From Microsaccharimonas sp964523145 (GTDB taxonomy: Bacteria; Patescibacteriota; Saccharimonadia; Saccharimonadales; Saccharimonadaceae), in NCBI GenBank assembly GCA_964523145.1, contig CAZFYB010000004.1:29274-93273 (forward strand): DNA of 64,000 nt, written 5' to 3'. The notes below the pieces were generated by a model that worked only from the letters and a program-made list of their open reading frames with translations, was not told where the DNA came from and ran no database searches. A program made the position numbers and the translations under genes. Every line of letters begins with the position of its first letter. Position 1 is the stretch's first letter. This document shows, piece by piece, positions 43,484 to 52,809 of the stretch.

Positions 43484-44652
43484 CGACTGGCGATTAACCC
43501 CTGCTCATATTGATCTATAAGGGAATCAGCGTTGTTACCCGGTTCTACTGCTAAGCGAAGCGCGAGGAGTGATATCTCTTTATTAACTGCACTGTTAATA
43601 GCCGATTCTGCTTTGAGCAAGGTAGCGCTGTATGCCTCTTTAGATTTAGCAGGCATGGTATGAATAGCGCCCGGAACGTCATACACGAAGCATTGTAATC
43701 CAGCTTTTCCGGCTGCCTCGCAAATACTTTTAGATGATTTAGCATTATTTACCATGTAGTCATATGGATCTTCGGTGATCAGGTTTACTACGACAGGGTT
43801 TGGCTTAGTGGTATTATATCGAACGATCTCGTTAAAGGTGTTTTCGAAATCGGCATCCGCAATCGCGAAAGCTTGGTCTACTATGAGCCATGTGCCAGGA
43901 AACTTCTTTTCATTAATATCACTTCGTACTTCACGTGCTGTATGCCAAAAGTTGTTCCATCGTTGGTCAATAGTACCGTAGTTGTAACGATCGTTTCTGA
44001 AAATCATTTCACCCAAAAAACGTAAGTAGGTAGAATGCTCAGCGCCAGGAATCTTCGCCACAACTTTAAGGATTTCTAATTCCTCTTGGCGACTTTGTCG
44101 TAGTCCACCTACGCCATTTGGTGTAGAAATAGGGATGATTTTATCGACAATAAGTTCAGAATCAAGCACAAGATCACGCATGACATCGGCGCCAATAATG
44201 CCACCGGTGCTGTACCCGACAATAGTGACGTTATCGATTGCTTCCTCTTCGGCGAGATTGGCAATTTTTTGCGATATTTCCGATGAATCGAGGGGAGCGT
44301 TACCGTAACTAATTGACCAAAGCTCGCCATCGTCAATAGCTTGTACGCCAGGCCCCAGCGCGGTTGTAATAATATTGGCGTCATATGTTCTAAAGCCATC
44401 CAAAAATATAACTGCCGAATTTTCACCACTGTCTTCAAGGGGATCATCGATAGCATTAATGCCAATTTCGGCTGTTTCTTCGGCCTGCTCGTTGATGCGG
44501 ACATCACCCCAGTATCCAGCAATAGTAGAAAGGGCGAGAATTATGGCTGTCGCCCCAAGATAGCGGCGCCCACGTTTTTCAACCTTTTTTTCAAGCCTAC
44601 GTTCGTAGCGATTGAGTGGTGTAGCTGGTGCGGCCGCTTCTGGTGATACCAT
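43480..44652 (-). CDS. Membrane-anchored alpha/beta hydrolase-like protein
   Basis: A 390-residue protein with a basic N-tail (RYERRLEKKVEKRGRRY), one membrane segment (about 32-48) and an extracellular alpha/beta-hydrolase-type domain. The nucleophile elbow is GYSTGG (Ser within about residues 148-153), and a likely His is in GAIHTMPAKS near the C-terminal third. It could be a lipase/esterase or a surface peptidase; substrate unknown. TATAAT lies 9 bases before the ATG, again leaderless. It is transcribed away from htrA-like gene with an 18-base gap. Confidence 0.72.
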   Translation of the reverse strand: MVSPEAAAPATPLNRYERRLEKKVEKRGRRYLGATAIILALSTIAGYWGDVRINEQAEETAEIGINAIDDPLEDSGENSAVIFLDGFRTYDANIITTALGPGVQAIDDGELWSISYGNAPLDSSEISQKIANLAEEEAIDNVTIVGYSTGGIIGADVMRDLVLDSELIVDKIIPISTPNGVGGLRQSRQEELEILKVVAKIPGAEHSTYLRFLGEMIFRNDRYNYGTIDQRWNNFWHTAREVRSDINEKKFPGTWLIVDQAFAIADADFENTFNEIVRYNTTKPNPVVVNLITEDPYDYMVNNAKSSKSICEAAGKAGLQCFVYDVPGAIHTMPAKSKEAYSATLLKAESAINSAVNKEISLLALRLAVEPGNNADSLIDQYEQGLIASR

Positions 44653-44670
44653 CTTGCCGCCATTATACGC

Positions 44671-45852
44671 CTATTGTCTGTAGGTGCCGAATGTCAGTTC
44701 AGTAGTGCGCTCATTGCCATCGCGTAGATAGGTGATGGTTACCTTCTCGCCTGGGCGGTATTGGCCAATGATACTTGATAAACTCCCCTGATCGCTAAGA
44801 GTATACTGGTTTACTTTTTGAATGATATCACCTTGCTGTAAACCAGCATTTGCAGCTGGGCCATTGGCAGATATTGGTGAAGCTCCTTCAGCGTAAATAT
44901 AAGCTCCTTCACGAACCGGTAGGTCATATTCACGAGCAATATCCGGGGTAATACTGAGGTAGTTCACACCCATAAACGCTCGGTTAACTTTACCGTTTTC
45001 GAGTACGCCCGCTAGAACACCTTTTGTTGCGTTAATAGGGATAGCGAAACCAATACCATTAGCATCGGCTGCGATGGCGGTATTGATGCCGATTACTTGG
45101 CCAGCCATGTTTACTAATGGACCGCCTGAGTTACCCGGGTTAATCGAAGCATCGGTTTGCAGTAGGTCAGTTAGGGATTCGGTTTCACCACTGGCTGTTT
45201 GGGCGGTGACTGGCCGGCCGGTACCGGATATGATTCCGCTTGTTACGGTATTGTTATATTGCCCAAGGGCATTGCCAATAGCGATAACTTGCTGGCCGAT
45301 GCGGATCGTTTCGCTGTTGCCGAGCACCGCAGGTTTGAAGGTGTCGTTTGAATTAATTTTCAGAAAAGCAACGTCATTCAGTGGGTCGCGACCGATAATA
45401 GTGACGTCATCATATAACTCACCCTCGCTATCCACAACCGAAACGTTAGTGGTTGATTCGATAACGTGGTTGTTTGTCATAATATAACCGTCAGCGCTGA
45501 CGATAATGCCCGTACCGGCACCTTCTTGAGATGTTGTTCCATAGTATGAACGAGCTTGCGTTTCAGTCACGATCGACACAACGCTTGCACTGACTTGTTC
45601 GGCTATCGAAGCAATATTACTTTCTTCTTGGGTCACTGTGTTGTTGCCATCAACAGTTGAGGTGATAATAGTATTTTTTGACGTATCAAATGCGCCACCA
45701 GCCCATAACCCACCGCTAACGCCTAGTACTAAAACAAGCAAGCCTGAAGCAATAGCTAAAATAGCAGGTGCTTTAGATTTTTTAGGCATTGGTTTATCTA
45801 CTGGTGTTGGTTCAATGGGTGTCGGTTCAGATGTATGTTGCTTTTCGTCCAT
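44671..45852 (-). CDS. HtrA/DegP-type S1C serine protease with PDZ
   Basis: HtrA proteases handle misfolded proteins outside the membrane. The 393 residues show a proline-rich cytoplasmic tail, one helix (about 30-52), a trypsin-like domain with catalytic His in MTNNHVI, Asp in DPLNDVAFLKI and Ser in NPGNSGGPL, and one PDZ domain (about 290-390). A GAGGGAAAT site lies before the ATG. It is probably expressed with the downstream hydrolase. Confidence 0.93.
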   Translation of the reverse strand: MDEKQHTSEPTPIEPTPVDKPMPKKSKAPAILAIASGLLVLVLGVSGGLWAGGAFDTSKNTIITSTVDGNNTVTQEESNIASIAEQVSASVVSIVTETQARSYYGTTSQEGAGTGIIVSADGYIMTNNHVIESTTNVSVVDSEGELYDDVTIIGRDPLNDVAFLKINSNDTFKPAVLGNSETIRIGQQVIAIGNALGQYNNTVTSGIISGTGRPVTAQTASGETESLTDLLQTDASINPGNSGGPLVNMAGQVIGINTAIAADANGIGFAIPINATKGVLAGVLENGKVNRAFMGVNYLSITPDIAREYDLPVREGAYIYAEGASPISANGPAANAGLQQGDIIQKVNQYTLSDQGSLSSIIGQYRPGEKVTITYLRDGNERTTELTFGTYRQ

Positions 45853-45899
45853 AATTTCCCTCGTGTTTTTGAATACTTATCGATATTAGTATAACCAAC

Positions 45900-47204
45900 T
45901 TAGGATTTGCTGTAAAAGCGTGACAAGAGTTTATACGATTTTGTTTTAAAAGCGAGTGAGGCGAGGATGAGCATAATAAAGCCGGCAATAAAGAAGAGAA
46001 GGGCAATGCCTCTGCCGACTTCGGTGCCACTGCCAAGTAGCCAGTTTAGGCTTGCCGCACCTTCGGCACTACCGGTAATAGGGAATATCCAAAACTGAGC
46101 GATGGGTGCAACCAGAAAAGCGGTAATAGGAGCAGCTGCGGCTTCGATGCTTTGCGCGAACCCGAATACCCGGCCCTGACGTTTCAACGGAACTACGCGC
46201 TGGATAATTGTTTGCTCAGTCGCCTCGATAATCGGGATTAAGCTCATATAAAGGAAGATACCGACAACGTAGAGTAGCCAGAACTCTCGAATCGTAAAGG
46301 CCATTCCAATAATAGCCATGACAATATTGGCAATCAGTAAGGTTTTGAGGGGCATTTTACCTAAGCCCTTTTTTGCGATGATCAAACCACCGACAATGAA
46401 ACCAATACTCGTAATACCAAGTACGATGCCCCACAGCTGCACCGGAAAGAGTGTCAGACCATAGGGGTCCATGAGGGCCATATAGACGCCACCAATGAAG
46501 TTATTGAAGGTAGAGAAGAAGATGAGTGCCATAAGGCCGGGAACGACCCGTATAGCAGCGATACTGCCTTTTATATCGACTTTTTTGTTGGTAAGCTCAG
46601 GATCGTGAACAATTTCATCTTCAGGAATTTTGACAAAGAAAGCTAAGTGAATTGCCGCAATGGCCGTAAAGACGATTGCGATCAGCAGTGTCCATCCCAT
46701 ACCCAAGAAGCCAATAGCGAGGCCACTAAACACCGAGGTAACTAAAAATCCAATTCCTTGAACACTTCCAACAAGCCCGTTGGCATTGGCGTGTTTATTT
46801 TTTGGCACAAGGATAGTAACAGTGGTTGATAAGGCAATATTGCGCATATTTTCAATCACAGAACCAATAAGGATAATACCTGCAAATAACCAAAACGAGA
46901 GGGAGGTGAGGCTCAGTAGTGCTTCTTGGGTAGAGAGGAGGAATACTCCGCCGGCTATTAAGTAAGCGCCTAAGGTAAAGACACCGGCGAATAACATAAC
47001 CGATTTTTTACGGTGTTGGTCGACAAGGGTCCCGAAAAACAAGCTTGAAATCGCCACCAAAAGCATATACGATCCACCGATGATTCCGGTAGCGAGTACC
47101 GATTGTGTTTCGATGTATACCCAGAAGGTTAAAGCAAACCACAAAAAACTGGTTGTGACGTTTGCAATGAGCGTATTAATAAGTACTGGAATAAAGTTTT
47201 TCAT
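45900..47204 (-). CDS. Major facilitator superfamily transporter
   Basis: The 434-residue protein has 12 predicted helices. The MFS loop is seen as GTLVDQHRKKSVML between helices 2 and 3, and the second half repeats the layout with VPLKRQGRVFGFAQS. It belongs to the macrolide-efflux/MFS_3-like group (short loops, no large domain); the substrate cannot be inferred. TATACT/TATAGC elements lie about 6-11 bases before the ATG. Confidence 0.85.
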   Translation of the reverse strand: MKNFIPVLINTLIANVTTSFLWFALTFWVYIETQSVLATGIIGGSYMLLVAISSLFFGTLVDQHRKKSVMLFAGVFTLGAYLIAGGVFLLSTQEALLSLTSLSFWLFAGIILIGSVIENMRNIALSTTVTILVPKNKHANANGLVGSVQGIGFLVTSVFSGLAIGFLGMGWTLLIAIVFTAIAAIHLAFFVKIPEDEIVHDPELTNKKVDIKGSIAAIRVVPGLMALIFFSTFNNFIGGVYMALMDPYGLTLFPVQLWGIVLGITSIGFIVGGLIIAKKGLGKMPLKTLLIANIVMAIIGMAFTIREFWLLYVVGIFLYMSLIPIIEATEQTIIQRVVPLKRQGRVFGFAQSIEAAAAPITAFLVAPIAQFWIFPITGSAEGAASLNWLLGSGTEVGRGIALLFFIAGFIMLILASLAFKTKSYKLLSRFYSKS

Positions 47205-47272
47205 AAAGTAGCTATAGTATACGCCTGTTTTCAGAGCTAATCTATAGCTGTTCTGATATAATAACTCGAGAT

Positions 47273-47346
47273 GGCGCGTTGGCGGAGCAGTTACGCAGCG
47301 GTCTGCAAAACCGCGTAGACGGGTGCGACTCCCGTACGTGCCTCCA
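47273..47346 (+). tRNA. tRNA-Cys (anticodon GCA)
   Basis: Acceptor GGCGCGT/ACGTGCC, anticodon stem GCGGT/ACCGC with loop CTGCAAA (anticodon GCA), T-arm GGGTGCGACTCCC, and encoded CCA. Confidence 0.95.
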
Positions 47347-47365
47347 TAACAACTTAATAATCTAT

Positions 47366-47452
47366 GCGCGGATGGTGGAATTGGTAGACACGAGAGACTT
47401 AAAATCTCTTGGCTTCACGGCCGTGCGGGTTCAAGTCCCGCTCTGCGCACCA
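47366..47452 (+). tRNA. tRNA-Leu (anticodon TAA)
   Basis: Acceptor GCGCGGA/TCTGCGC, anticodon stem AGAGA/TCTCT with loop CTTAAAA (anticodon TAA), long variable arm, T-arm GGGTTCAAGTCCC, encoded CCA. It forms a two-tRNA unit with tRNA-Cys. Confidence 0.95.
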
Positions 47453-47463
47453 AACATTATTAC

Positions 47464-47485
47464 CTCGGCAAATTGCCGAGTTTTT
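47464..47485 (+). terminator. Terminator of the tRNA-Cys/tRNA-Leu unit
   Basis: CTCGGC-aaatt-GCCGAG followed by TTTTT. The lemA -10 box TATAAT is just beyond, at 47488-47493. Confidence 0.85.
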
Positions 47486-47521
47486 GTTATAATAAGAGTA
47501 TTAGAATATGAAGGAGATCAC

Positions 47522-48085
47522 ATGTACGCTATTTGGATAATTGTTGCTGTAGTTGCGGTACTCGCAATCTTTGTATGGGCAACCTACAACAGCCTTGTAA
47601 CACTACGAATTCGTGTTGACGAAGCGTGGAGTGATATTAATGTTCAGCTTAAACGACGTTTGGATCTTATTCCAAACCTTATCGAAACCGTAAAGGGCTA
47701 TGCGAAGCACGAATCAGGTGTATTTCAGGCCGTGACTGAAGCTCGAGCGAACGTTATTAACGCCAATGGCGTAAAAGAAACTGCTAACGCCGAAAACCAA
47801 TTAGAAGGCGCGCTTAAAAGCTTGTTTGCTGTTTCTGAGGCTTATCCAGACCTTAAAGCTAACGAAAACTTTATCGAACTACAACGTGAACTCGTTGACA
47901 CTGAAGATAAAATCCAGGCTGCTCGCCGTTTCTACAACTCAGGCGTTACAGCACTCAACACGAAGATTCAAACCTTCCCAGCGAATATCGTTGCCGGTAT
48001 GTTCAAATTCTTGAACCGCGACTTCTTTGATGTTGATGAAACCGAACGCGATGCGGCTAACAAGCCTGTTGAAGTTAAGTTTTAA
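47522..48085 (+). CDS. lemA: LemA family protein
   Basis: LemA proteins are membrane-anchored helical-bundle proteins of unclear function, often beside HtpX. The 187 residues have one N-terminal helix (about 3-22) and the family motifs RIRVDEAWSDINVQLKRR, DLIPNLIETVKGYAKHE and RRFYNSGVTALN. AAGGAGA lies 5 bases before ATG 47522. A longer frame from 47279 would run through two tRNAs and is not real. It is followed 29 bases later by htpX. Confidence 0.93.
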   Translation: MYAIWIIVAVVAVLAIFVWATYNSLVTLRIRVDEAWSDINVQLKRRLDLIPNLIETVKGYAKHESGVFQAVTEARANVINANGVKETANAENQLEGALKSLFAVSEAYPDLKANENFIELQRELVDTEDKIQAARRFYNSGVTALNTKIQTFPANIVAGMFKFLNRDFFDVDETERDAANKPVEVKF

Positions 48086-48114
48086 TTACTTTCTCTAATT
48101 CTTAGGTAAATTCT

Positions 48115-48993
48115 ATGTATAAAGCAATTGCTGCCAATAAACGAAACACCTTTATAATAATGGCCATATTTGTGGGCATTATTGGTGCTATCGGTTATTT
48201 GGTCAGCGCTTTTTACGGCGACTACTCGATCTCTTTATGGGTTATTGGGGGAGCGGCTGTGTACGCTTTGATTCAATACTTTTTAGCAGCTAAGCTTGCG
48301 GTTGCGATGACCGGGGCAAAGCAAATTGAAAAGCGCGATAACCCTCGACTCTATAGAATTGTTGAAAACCTTTCTATTACTTTAGGTATGCCAATGCCAA
48401 AAACGTATATCATTCAAGACCCAGCACCAAATGCCTTCGCAACTGGTCGCGACCCAAAGCACGCAGTAGTTGCGGCAACAACTGGGCTACTTGAAATTAT
48501 GGATGATAACGAACTCGAAGCGGTAATGGCCCACGAAATGGGACACGTACAAAACTACGACATTCGCGTCAGTATGATAGCCTTTGGGCTGGTAAGCGCT
48601 ATTGGTATTTTGTCTGATATCGTCCTTCGAGTACTCTTCTTTGGTGGTGATCGCCGCGAAGGTGGAGTGCACCCGATTGTGTTGATTGTCGGTGTGGTAG
48701 TGGTTATTTTAGCGCCAATTGTAGCTGCTGTTGTGCAAATGGCTATTAGCCGTCAGCGTGAATACCTTGCCGATGCCAGTGGAGCAATGACCATTCGCGA
48801 CTCTGAATCTATGGCAAAAGCCCTTGAAAAGTTAAAAATGTACAGCCAGCCAATGAAAAAGCAGCACTCAGCAACTGCACAATTATTTATTAGTAATCCA
48901 CTCCAAGCTGGGTTTTTCTCGAAGCTCTTCAGTAGCCACCCTCCGCTTGACGACCGTATAACAAGGCTACGACAGAATGCCGACAAGTTCTAA
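48115..48993 (+). CDS. htpX: Protease HtpX (M48)
   Basis: HtpX is a membrane zinc protease that degrades misfolded membrane proteins. The 292 residues include helices at about 14-34 and 38-56, the catalytic HEMGH in VMAHEMGHVQNYD, two further helices (about 158-178 and 184-204), and the third zinc ligand region YLADASGAM. LemA upstream is its usual partner. Its stop overlaps the next gene by 17 bases. Confidence 0.95.
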   Translation: MYKAIAANKRNTFIIMAIFVGIIGAIGYLVSAFYGDYSISLWVIGGAAVYALIQYFLAAKLAVAMTGAKQIEKRDNPRLYRIVENLSITLGMPMPKTYIIQDPAPNAFATGRDPKHAVVAATTGLLEIMDDNELEAVMAHEMGHVQNYDIRVSMIAFGLVSAIGILSDIVLRVLFFGGDRREGGVHPIVLIVGVVVVILAPIVAAVVQMAISRQREYLADASGAMTIRDSESMAKALEKLKMYSQPMKKQHSATAQLFISNPLQAGFFSKLFSSHPPLDDRITRLRQNADKF

Positions 48994-49993
48994 AAAAGCT
49001 GCTCCAAAGTTTAAAAAACGAATTGATGATTTTTTAGCGCGCCGCCCACATCGAACATTGCGGCTAACGCGCAGGCGAGATTATATTCGTCCTTTAGCTT
49101 TACCGGGCTATATTTCTTTTACCCACTTCGTAAACCAAACGCTTTGGAAAAATAAGCGGCTATTTTTATGGTTAGCGGCTATATATGCAGCTTTGAGTAT
49201 CTTTTTGGTCGGCATCGGGTCGCAGGAAACCTACTCATCATTAAACGAAACTATTAATGAAGAAGGACAGGGATTATTTGAAGGCGCTTGGGGGCAGGTT
49301 GAGCGAGCTGGGCTGCTTTTTAGCACAGTGGTTTCAAATGGTTTAAACGATACACCAACAGGAGAACAGCAGATATATACCATTTTACTGGTGCTTATGG
49401 TGTGGCTCGTGAGTGTTTGGGTACTGCGTAATATTTTGGCTGGGCATAAAGTAAAGATACGCGATGGGTTATATAATGCCGGTGCGCCGTTACTTTCAAC
49501 GTTTCTTGTTGCACTCATGCTGATACTGCAATTACTTCCTGTAGCAATTGCCGCCATAGCCTATGCTGCTGCGCAAAGTTCAGGATTACTCGCTGGCGGC
49601 GTTGAGGCAATGTTGTTTTGGGTTGCTGCAGGTCTGTTGGCAATTTTGTCGCTCTTTTGGGTCACTAGTACGATCTTTGCGTTAATAATTGTAACGCTTC
49701 CAGGTATGTACCCATGGAAAGCAATTCGATCAGCCGGTGATTTAGTATTGGGTCGGCGTATTGCTATATTACTTAGGTGGTTGTGGATGGCGTTGATGAT
49801 TGGCATTACGTGGGTCGTGGTGCTTATACCGGTTATTTTGATAGATATGTGGCTAAAAAGCGCTATACCGCAAATTGAAGGCTTGCCAGTTGTTCCACTC
49901 GCTATCGTGCTACTGGGTACATTTACGGTAATATGGTCATCGGCGTATGCTTACTTATTGTATCGAAAGGTGGTTGATAATGACGCACAATAA
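48977..49993 (+). CDS. Six-helix membrane protein, unknown (338 aa)
   Basis: A very basic N-terminus (KKAAPKFKKR, RRPHRTLRLTRRRDY) is followed by about six hydrophobic helices and a charged loop containing Pro and Gly near GLPVVPL. It starts inside the 3' end of htpX and overlaps ligA by 14 bases, so it is cotranscribed with both. No family recognised; conserved-looking length and operon position support it as a real gene. Confidence 0.65.
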   Translation: MPTSSKKAAPKFKKRIDDFLARRPHRTLRLTRRRDYIRPLALPGYISFTHFVNQTLWKNKRLFLWLAAIYAALSIFLVGIGSQETYSSLNETINEEGQGLFEGAWGQVERAGLLFSTVVSNGLNDTPTGEQQIYTILLVLMVWLVSVWVLRNILAGHKVKIRDGLYNAGAPLLSTFLVALMLILQLLPVAIAAIAYAAAQSSGLLAGGVEAMLFWVAAGLLAILSLFWVTSTIFALIIVTLPGMYPWKAIRSAGDLVLGRRIAILLRWLWMALMIGITWVVVLIPVILIDMWLKSAIPQIEGLPVVPLAIVLLGTFTVIWSSAYAYLLYRKVVDNDAQ

Positions 49994-51995
49994 TCCTAAA
50001 CAACGCGCTGACGAGCTACGAGCGCTGCTTGCTACGTATAGCTACGAATATCACGTATTGGATACTCCAACTGTCAGTGATGCGGTGTACGATAGCCTGA
50101 TGGGTGAATTGAAGGGCATTGAGGCCGATCACCCAGAACTTATCACGCCTGATAGTCCAACGCAACGCGTAGGCAGCGAACTTTTGGGTGGGTTTAAAAA
50201 GCTCACTCATCGTAGTCGAATGCTCAGCTTGAATGATGTATTTGATACGGCCGAAGTAGAGGCGTGGGTAGTACGTATGGACAAACTGCTTCCGGGTAAA
50301 AAACACGAGTTTTTTGCCGATATTAAAATGGATGGATTAGCCTGTGCACTGGTGTATGAAGATGGCTTATTTACCCAAGCGATTACTCGAGGCGATAGTT
50401 TTATTGGTGAAGATGTAACAAATAATGTGCGGACGATTATGAATGTGCCGTTACGACTGAGAGACGCAAAAGGCTTCGAAGCATTTACCCAGGGTCGTAC
50501 GGAAATTCGCGGTGAAATTGTTATGTTGAAAAAAGATTTTGAAACCCTGAATGCTCGACAGCGAGCAGCCGGCAAACCTGAATTTGCTAACCCACGAAAC
50601 TTAGCCGCTGGTACAATTCGCCAACTTGACCCAAAGCTAGTTGCCGAGCGCCCACTGACATTTGTTGCATACGATCTATTACGCGATAACCCCGATGATG
50701 TCCCTACAAATATGTATGCCTATGAAGCGCTTTCAGTACTAGGGCTTCGCCGCAATAAACAGGCGAGTGTGTTTAGTTCGCTCAAAGACGTCATGACCTT
50801 TGTGAACAAGTGGGACACCGAACGACATGATCTGCCTTTTAATACTGACGGCTTAGTTATTAAAGTGAATGACCGTGCTCTATTTGCGCAACTAGGTGTG
50901 GTAGGGAAGCAGCCACGAGCAGCTGTGGCCTATAAATATGCAGCCGAACAGGCTACGACAATAGTAAAAGATATTGTTATTAGTATTGGTCGAACGGGTG
51001 CGGCTACGCCTGTAGCAGTATTTGACCCCGTGCAAGTTGCTGGTACAACCGTGAGGCATGCCAGCCTTCACAACGCTGATGAAATTGCTCGAAAAGATAT
51101 TCGTATTGGCGATACGGTCATTATTTTCAAAGCGGGTGATATTATTCCGCAGGTAGAAAGTGTTGTACTTGAGCTTCGGCAAAAAAATGCAGCGCCATTC
51201 CATTACGAAACCGCCCTTGCCGAGCAGTATCCGGAACTTGAATTTGAGCGTAGTGGTGACGATGTCGTATACCGAGTGAAAGGAAGTTCGGGTGACCTGA
51301 TATTGAAGAGGTCCGTTGAGTATTATGCCAGTAAAGGTGCGCTTGATATCGATACCTTAGGTGAAAAGAACGTAGTTGCCTTAGTTGATGCAGGTTTAGT
51401 AAAAGATATTGCCGACATTTATGCTCTTACGTTTGAGCAGGTGGTTGCCCTTGATCGGTTTGCCGAGATATCGGCTAAAAAACTTGTTGAGGCGATTCAA
51501 GCCAAGAAAAACCCGCCACTTGAACGATTTATTTTAGGCTTAGGGATACGACACGTTGGTGCGCAAACAGCCATAGACCTAGCGAACCATTTTCATTCAG
51601 TTGAAGGTTTACAGCAAGCTTCACCTGAAGAGCTTGAGCAGATTGATGGAATTGGTAAAGTTGTAGCTGAATCAATTTTGGCGTGGTTTGGCGATGCTGA
51701 TAACGAGGTGCTGCTTGAGAAATTTAAAACTTTAGGCGTAGAACCAGTGTTTGAAGAGAAATCGGGAGCACTGAATGGTAAAAGTTTCGTAATAACCGGA
51801 ACACTTGAAACGATGTCGCGCGATGAAGCAGCTGATAAGATTCGAGCAAAAGGTGGCATGTTTCAGCCATCGGTATCAAAAGATACGACCTATTTAGTTG
51901 CTGGTGGTGCTGTTGGTGCAAGTAAGCTAAAAAAGGCCCAAGAATATGGAATAAAAATCATTAACGAAGCTCAGCTTTTGGAGGAATTAAAATAA
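49980..51995 (+). CDS. ligA: NAD-dependent DNA ligase LigA, zinc finger absent
   Basis: LigA seals nicks using NAD. The 671 residues have domain Ia with YEYHVLDTPTVSDAVYD, the AMP-accepting Lys116 in DIKMDG, the OB fold (GAATPVAVFDPV), HhH repeats (FILGLGIRHVGAQTA) and a BRCT domain (about 595-671). The segment between the OB fold and HhH, where LigA normally has a four-cysteine zinc finger, contains no Cys (about residues 400-460). The ATG at 49980 overlaps the preceding gene; an upstream in-frame start would extend into it. Confidence 0.95.
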   Translation: MTHNNPKQRADELRALLATYSYEYHVLDTPTVSDAVYDSLMGELKGIEADHPELITPDSPTQRVGSELLGGFKKLTHRSRMLSLNDVFDTAEVEAWVVRMDKLLPGKKHEFFADIKMDGLACALVYEDGLFTQAITRGDSFIGEDVTNNVRTIMNVPLRLRDAKGFEAFTQGRTEIRGEIVMLKKDFETLNARQRAAGKPEFANPRNLAAGTIRQLDPKLVAERPLTFVAYDLLRDNPDDVPTNMYAYEALSVLGLRRNKQASVFSSLKDVMTFVNKWDTERHDLPFNTDGLVIKVNDRALFAQLGVVGKQPRAAVAYKYAAEQATTIVKDIVISIGRTGAATPVAVFDPVQVAGTTVRHASLHNADEIARKDIRIGDTVIIFKAGDIIPQVESVVLELRQKNAAPFHYETALAEQYPELEFERSGDDVVYRVKGSSGDLILKRSVEYYASKGALDIDTLGEKNVVALVDAGLVKDIADIYALTFEQVVALDRFAEISAKKLVEAIQAKKNPPLERFILGLGIRHVGAQTAIDLANHFHSVEGLQQASPEELEQIDGIGKVVAESILAWFGDADNEVLLEKFKTLGVEPVFEEKSGALNGKSFVITGTLETMSRDEAADKIRAKGGMFQPSVSKDTTYLVAGGAVGASKLKKAQEYGIKIINEAQLLEELK

Positions 51996-52384
51996 TGGCA
52001 ACATTTTTATTTAACAAGTTGATTCGCAATAACCTTCGCGGCGAATACGAAAAAATGAATCAAAAAGCGACCTATCGCACATTGACTCCGGAAGAGTTTA
52101 AAGAAGCACTGAAACAAAAGCTCATTGAAGAAGTAAGTGAAATTGATACTTCAGATAAAGCCTCGGTTATTAGTGAACTTGCCGATGCCTACCAAGTGAT
52201 TGAAAATATTATTGAGCAATATGATATAGATCCGAATGAAATCGAACAAGTTAAAACTGCAAAATTTCAGAAAAAAGGTGGTTTTTCAGATGCAGCCTTT
52301 GTTGAAACTCTAGAGCTTGCTGACGATGATGAATGGAACGATTACTATCGAAAGTCACCTGATATTTTTAAGGAAATGAGGTAA
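51995..52384 (+). CDS. MazG/HisE-like NTP pyrophosphohydrolase
   Basis: The 129-residue helical protein has the all-alpha NTP pyrophosphatase pattern: KLIRNNL at the start, EExxE in KLIEEVSEID, and ExxD in ISELADAYQ, with GGFSDAAF after it. Such house-cleaning enzymes remove non-canonical or excess nucleotides. It most resembles the COG4997 group. It shares one base with the ligA stop, so ligation and nucleotide cleansing are cotranscribed. Confidence 0.78.
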   Translation: MATFLFNKLIRNNLRGEYEKMNQKATYRTLTPEEFKEALKQKLIEEVSEIDTSDKASVISELADAYQVIENIIEQYDIDPNEIEQVKTAKFQKKGGFSDAAFVETLELADDDEWNDYYRKSPDIFKEMR

Positions 52385-52397
52385 CATTACGAACCGC

Positions 52398-52748
52398 TTG
52401 CACCGACATACCAAAAAAGTAACTGTCGCAATTATCGGTGGCTTAGTAGTGTTAGTGGGACTTGTGTTGGTGCCGTATCCGGGCCCTGGTTGGCTTATAG
52501 TGTTTGCTGGTTTGGCGATTTTATCAACTGAGTTCGTTTTTGCTCAAAAAGCACTTGAGTATGCCAAAGGAAAATATGATGCCTGGGTTGACTGGCTGAA
52601 AGCCCAGCCGTTGATTATTCGTTTGCTGGTTTTAGCGCTTACGGGAATTGTTATTTTCGTGACGGTGTGGCTACTAAACGGGTTTGGTATTATAAATAGC
52701 CTCTTGTCGCTTCAGCAAGATTGGGTCGTTTCGCCACTCTTCCGTTAG
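52398..52748 (+). CDS. PGPGW-motif small membrane protein
   Basis: About 116 residues, with the membrane segment containing YPGPGW that names this family (TIGR02611-like), a second hydrophobic helix near residues 75-97, and a charged cytoplasmic middle. Function is unknown. The start is uncertain: TTG at 52398 has no ribosome site close by, while GAGGT (52378-52382) precedes an ATT at 52386. It follows the pyrophosphatase gene by 13 bases. Confidence 0.7.
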   Translation: MHRHTKKVTVAIIGGLVVLVGLVLVPYPGPGWLIVFAGLAILSTEFVFAQKALEYAKGKYDAWVDWLKAQPLIIRLLVLALTGIVIFVTVWLLNGFGIINSLLSLQQDWVVSPLFR

Positions 52749-52809
52749 TTGTGTCGCAGGTTCGGGTCGGGTACAATATGAGGCATACATAAGGAGTATA
52801 AGTAATACT

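Noticed and set aside
47279..47521. N-terminal extension of LemA through the two tRNA genes
   Set aside because: The tRNAs fold perfectly and lemA has its own promoter, ribosome site and ATG at 47522.
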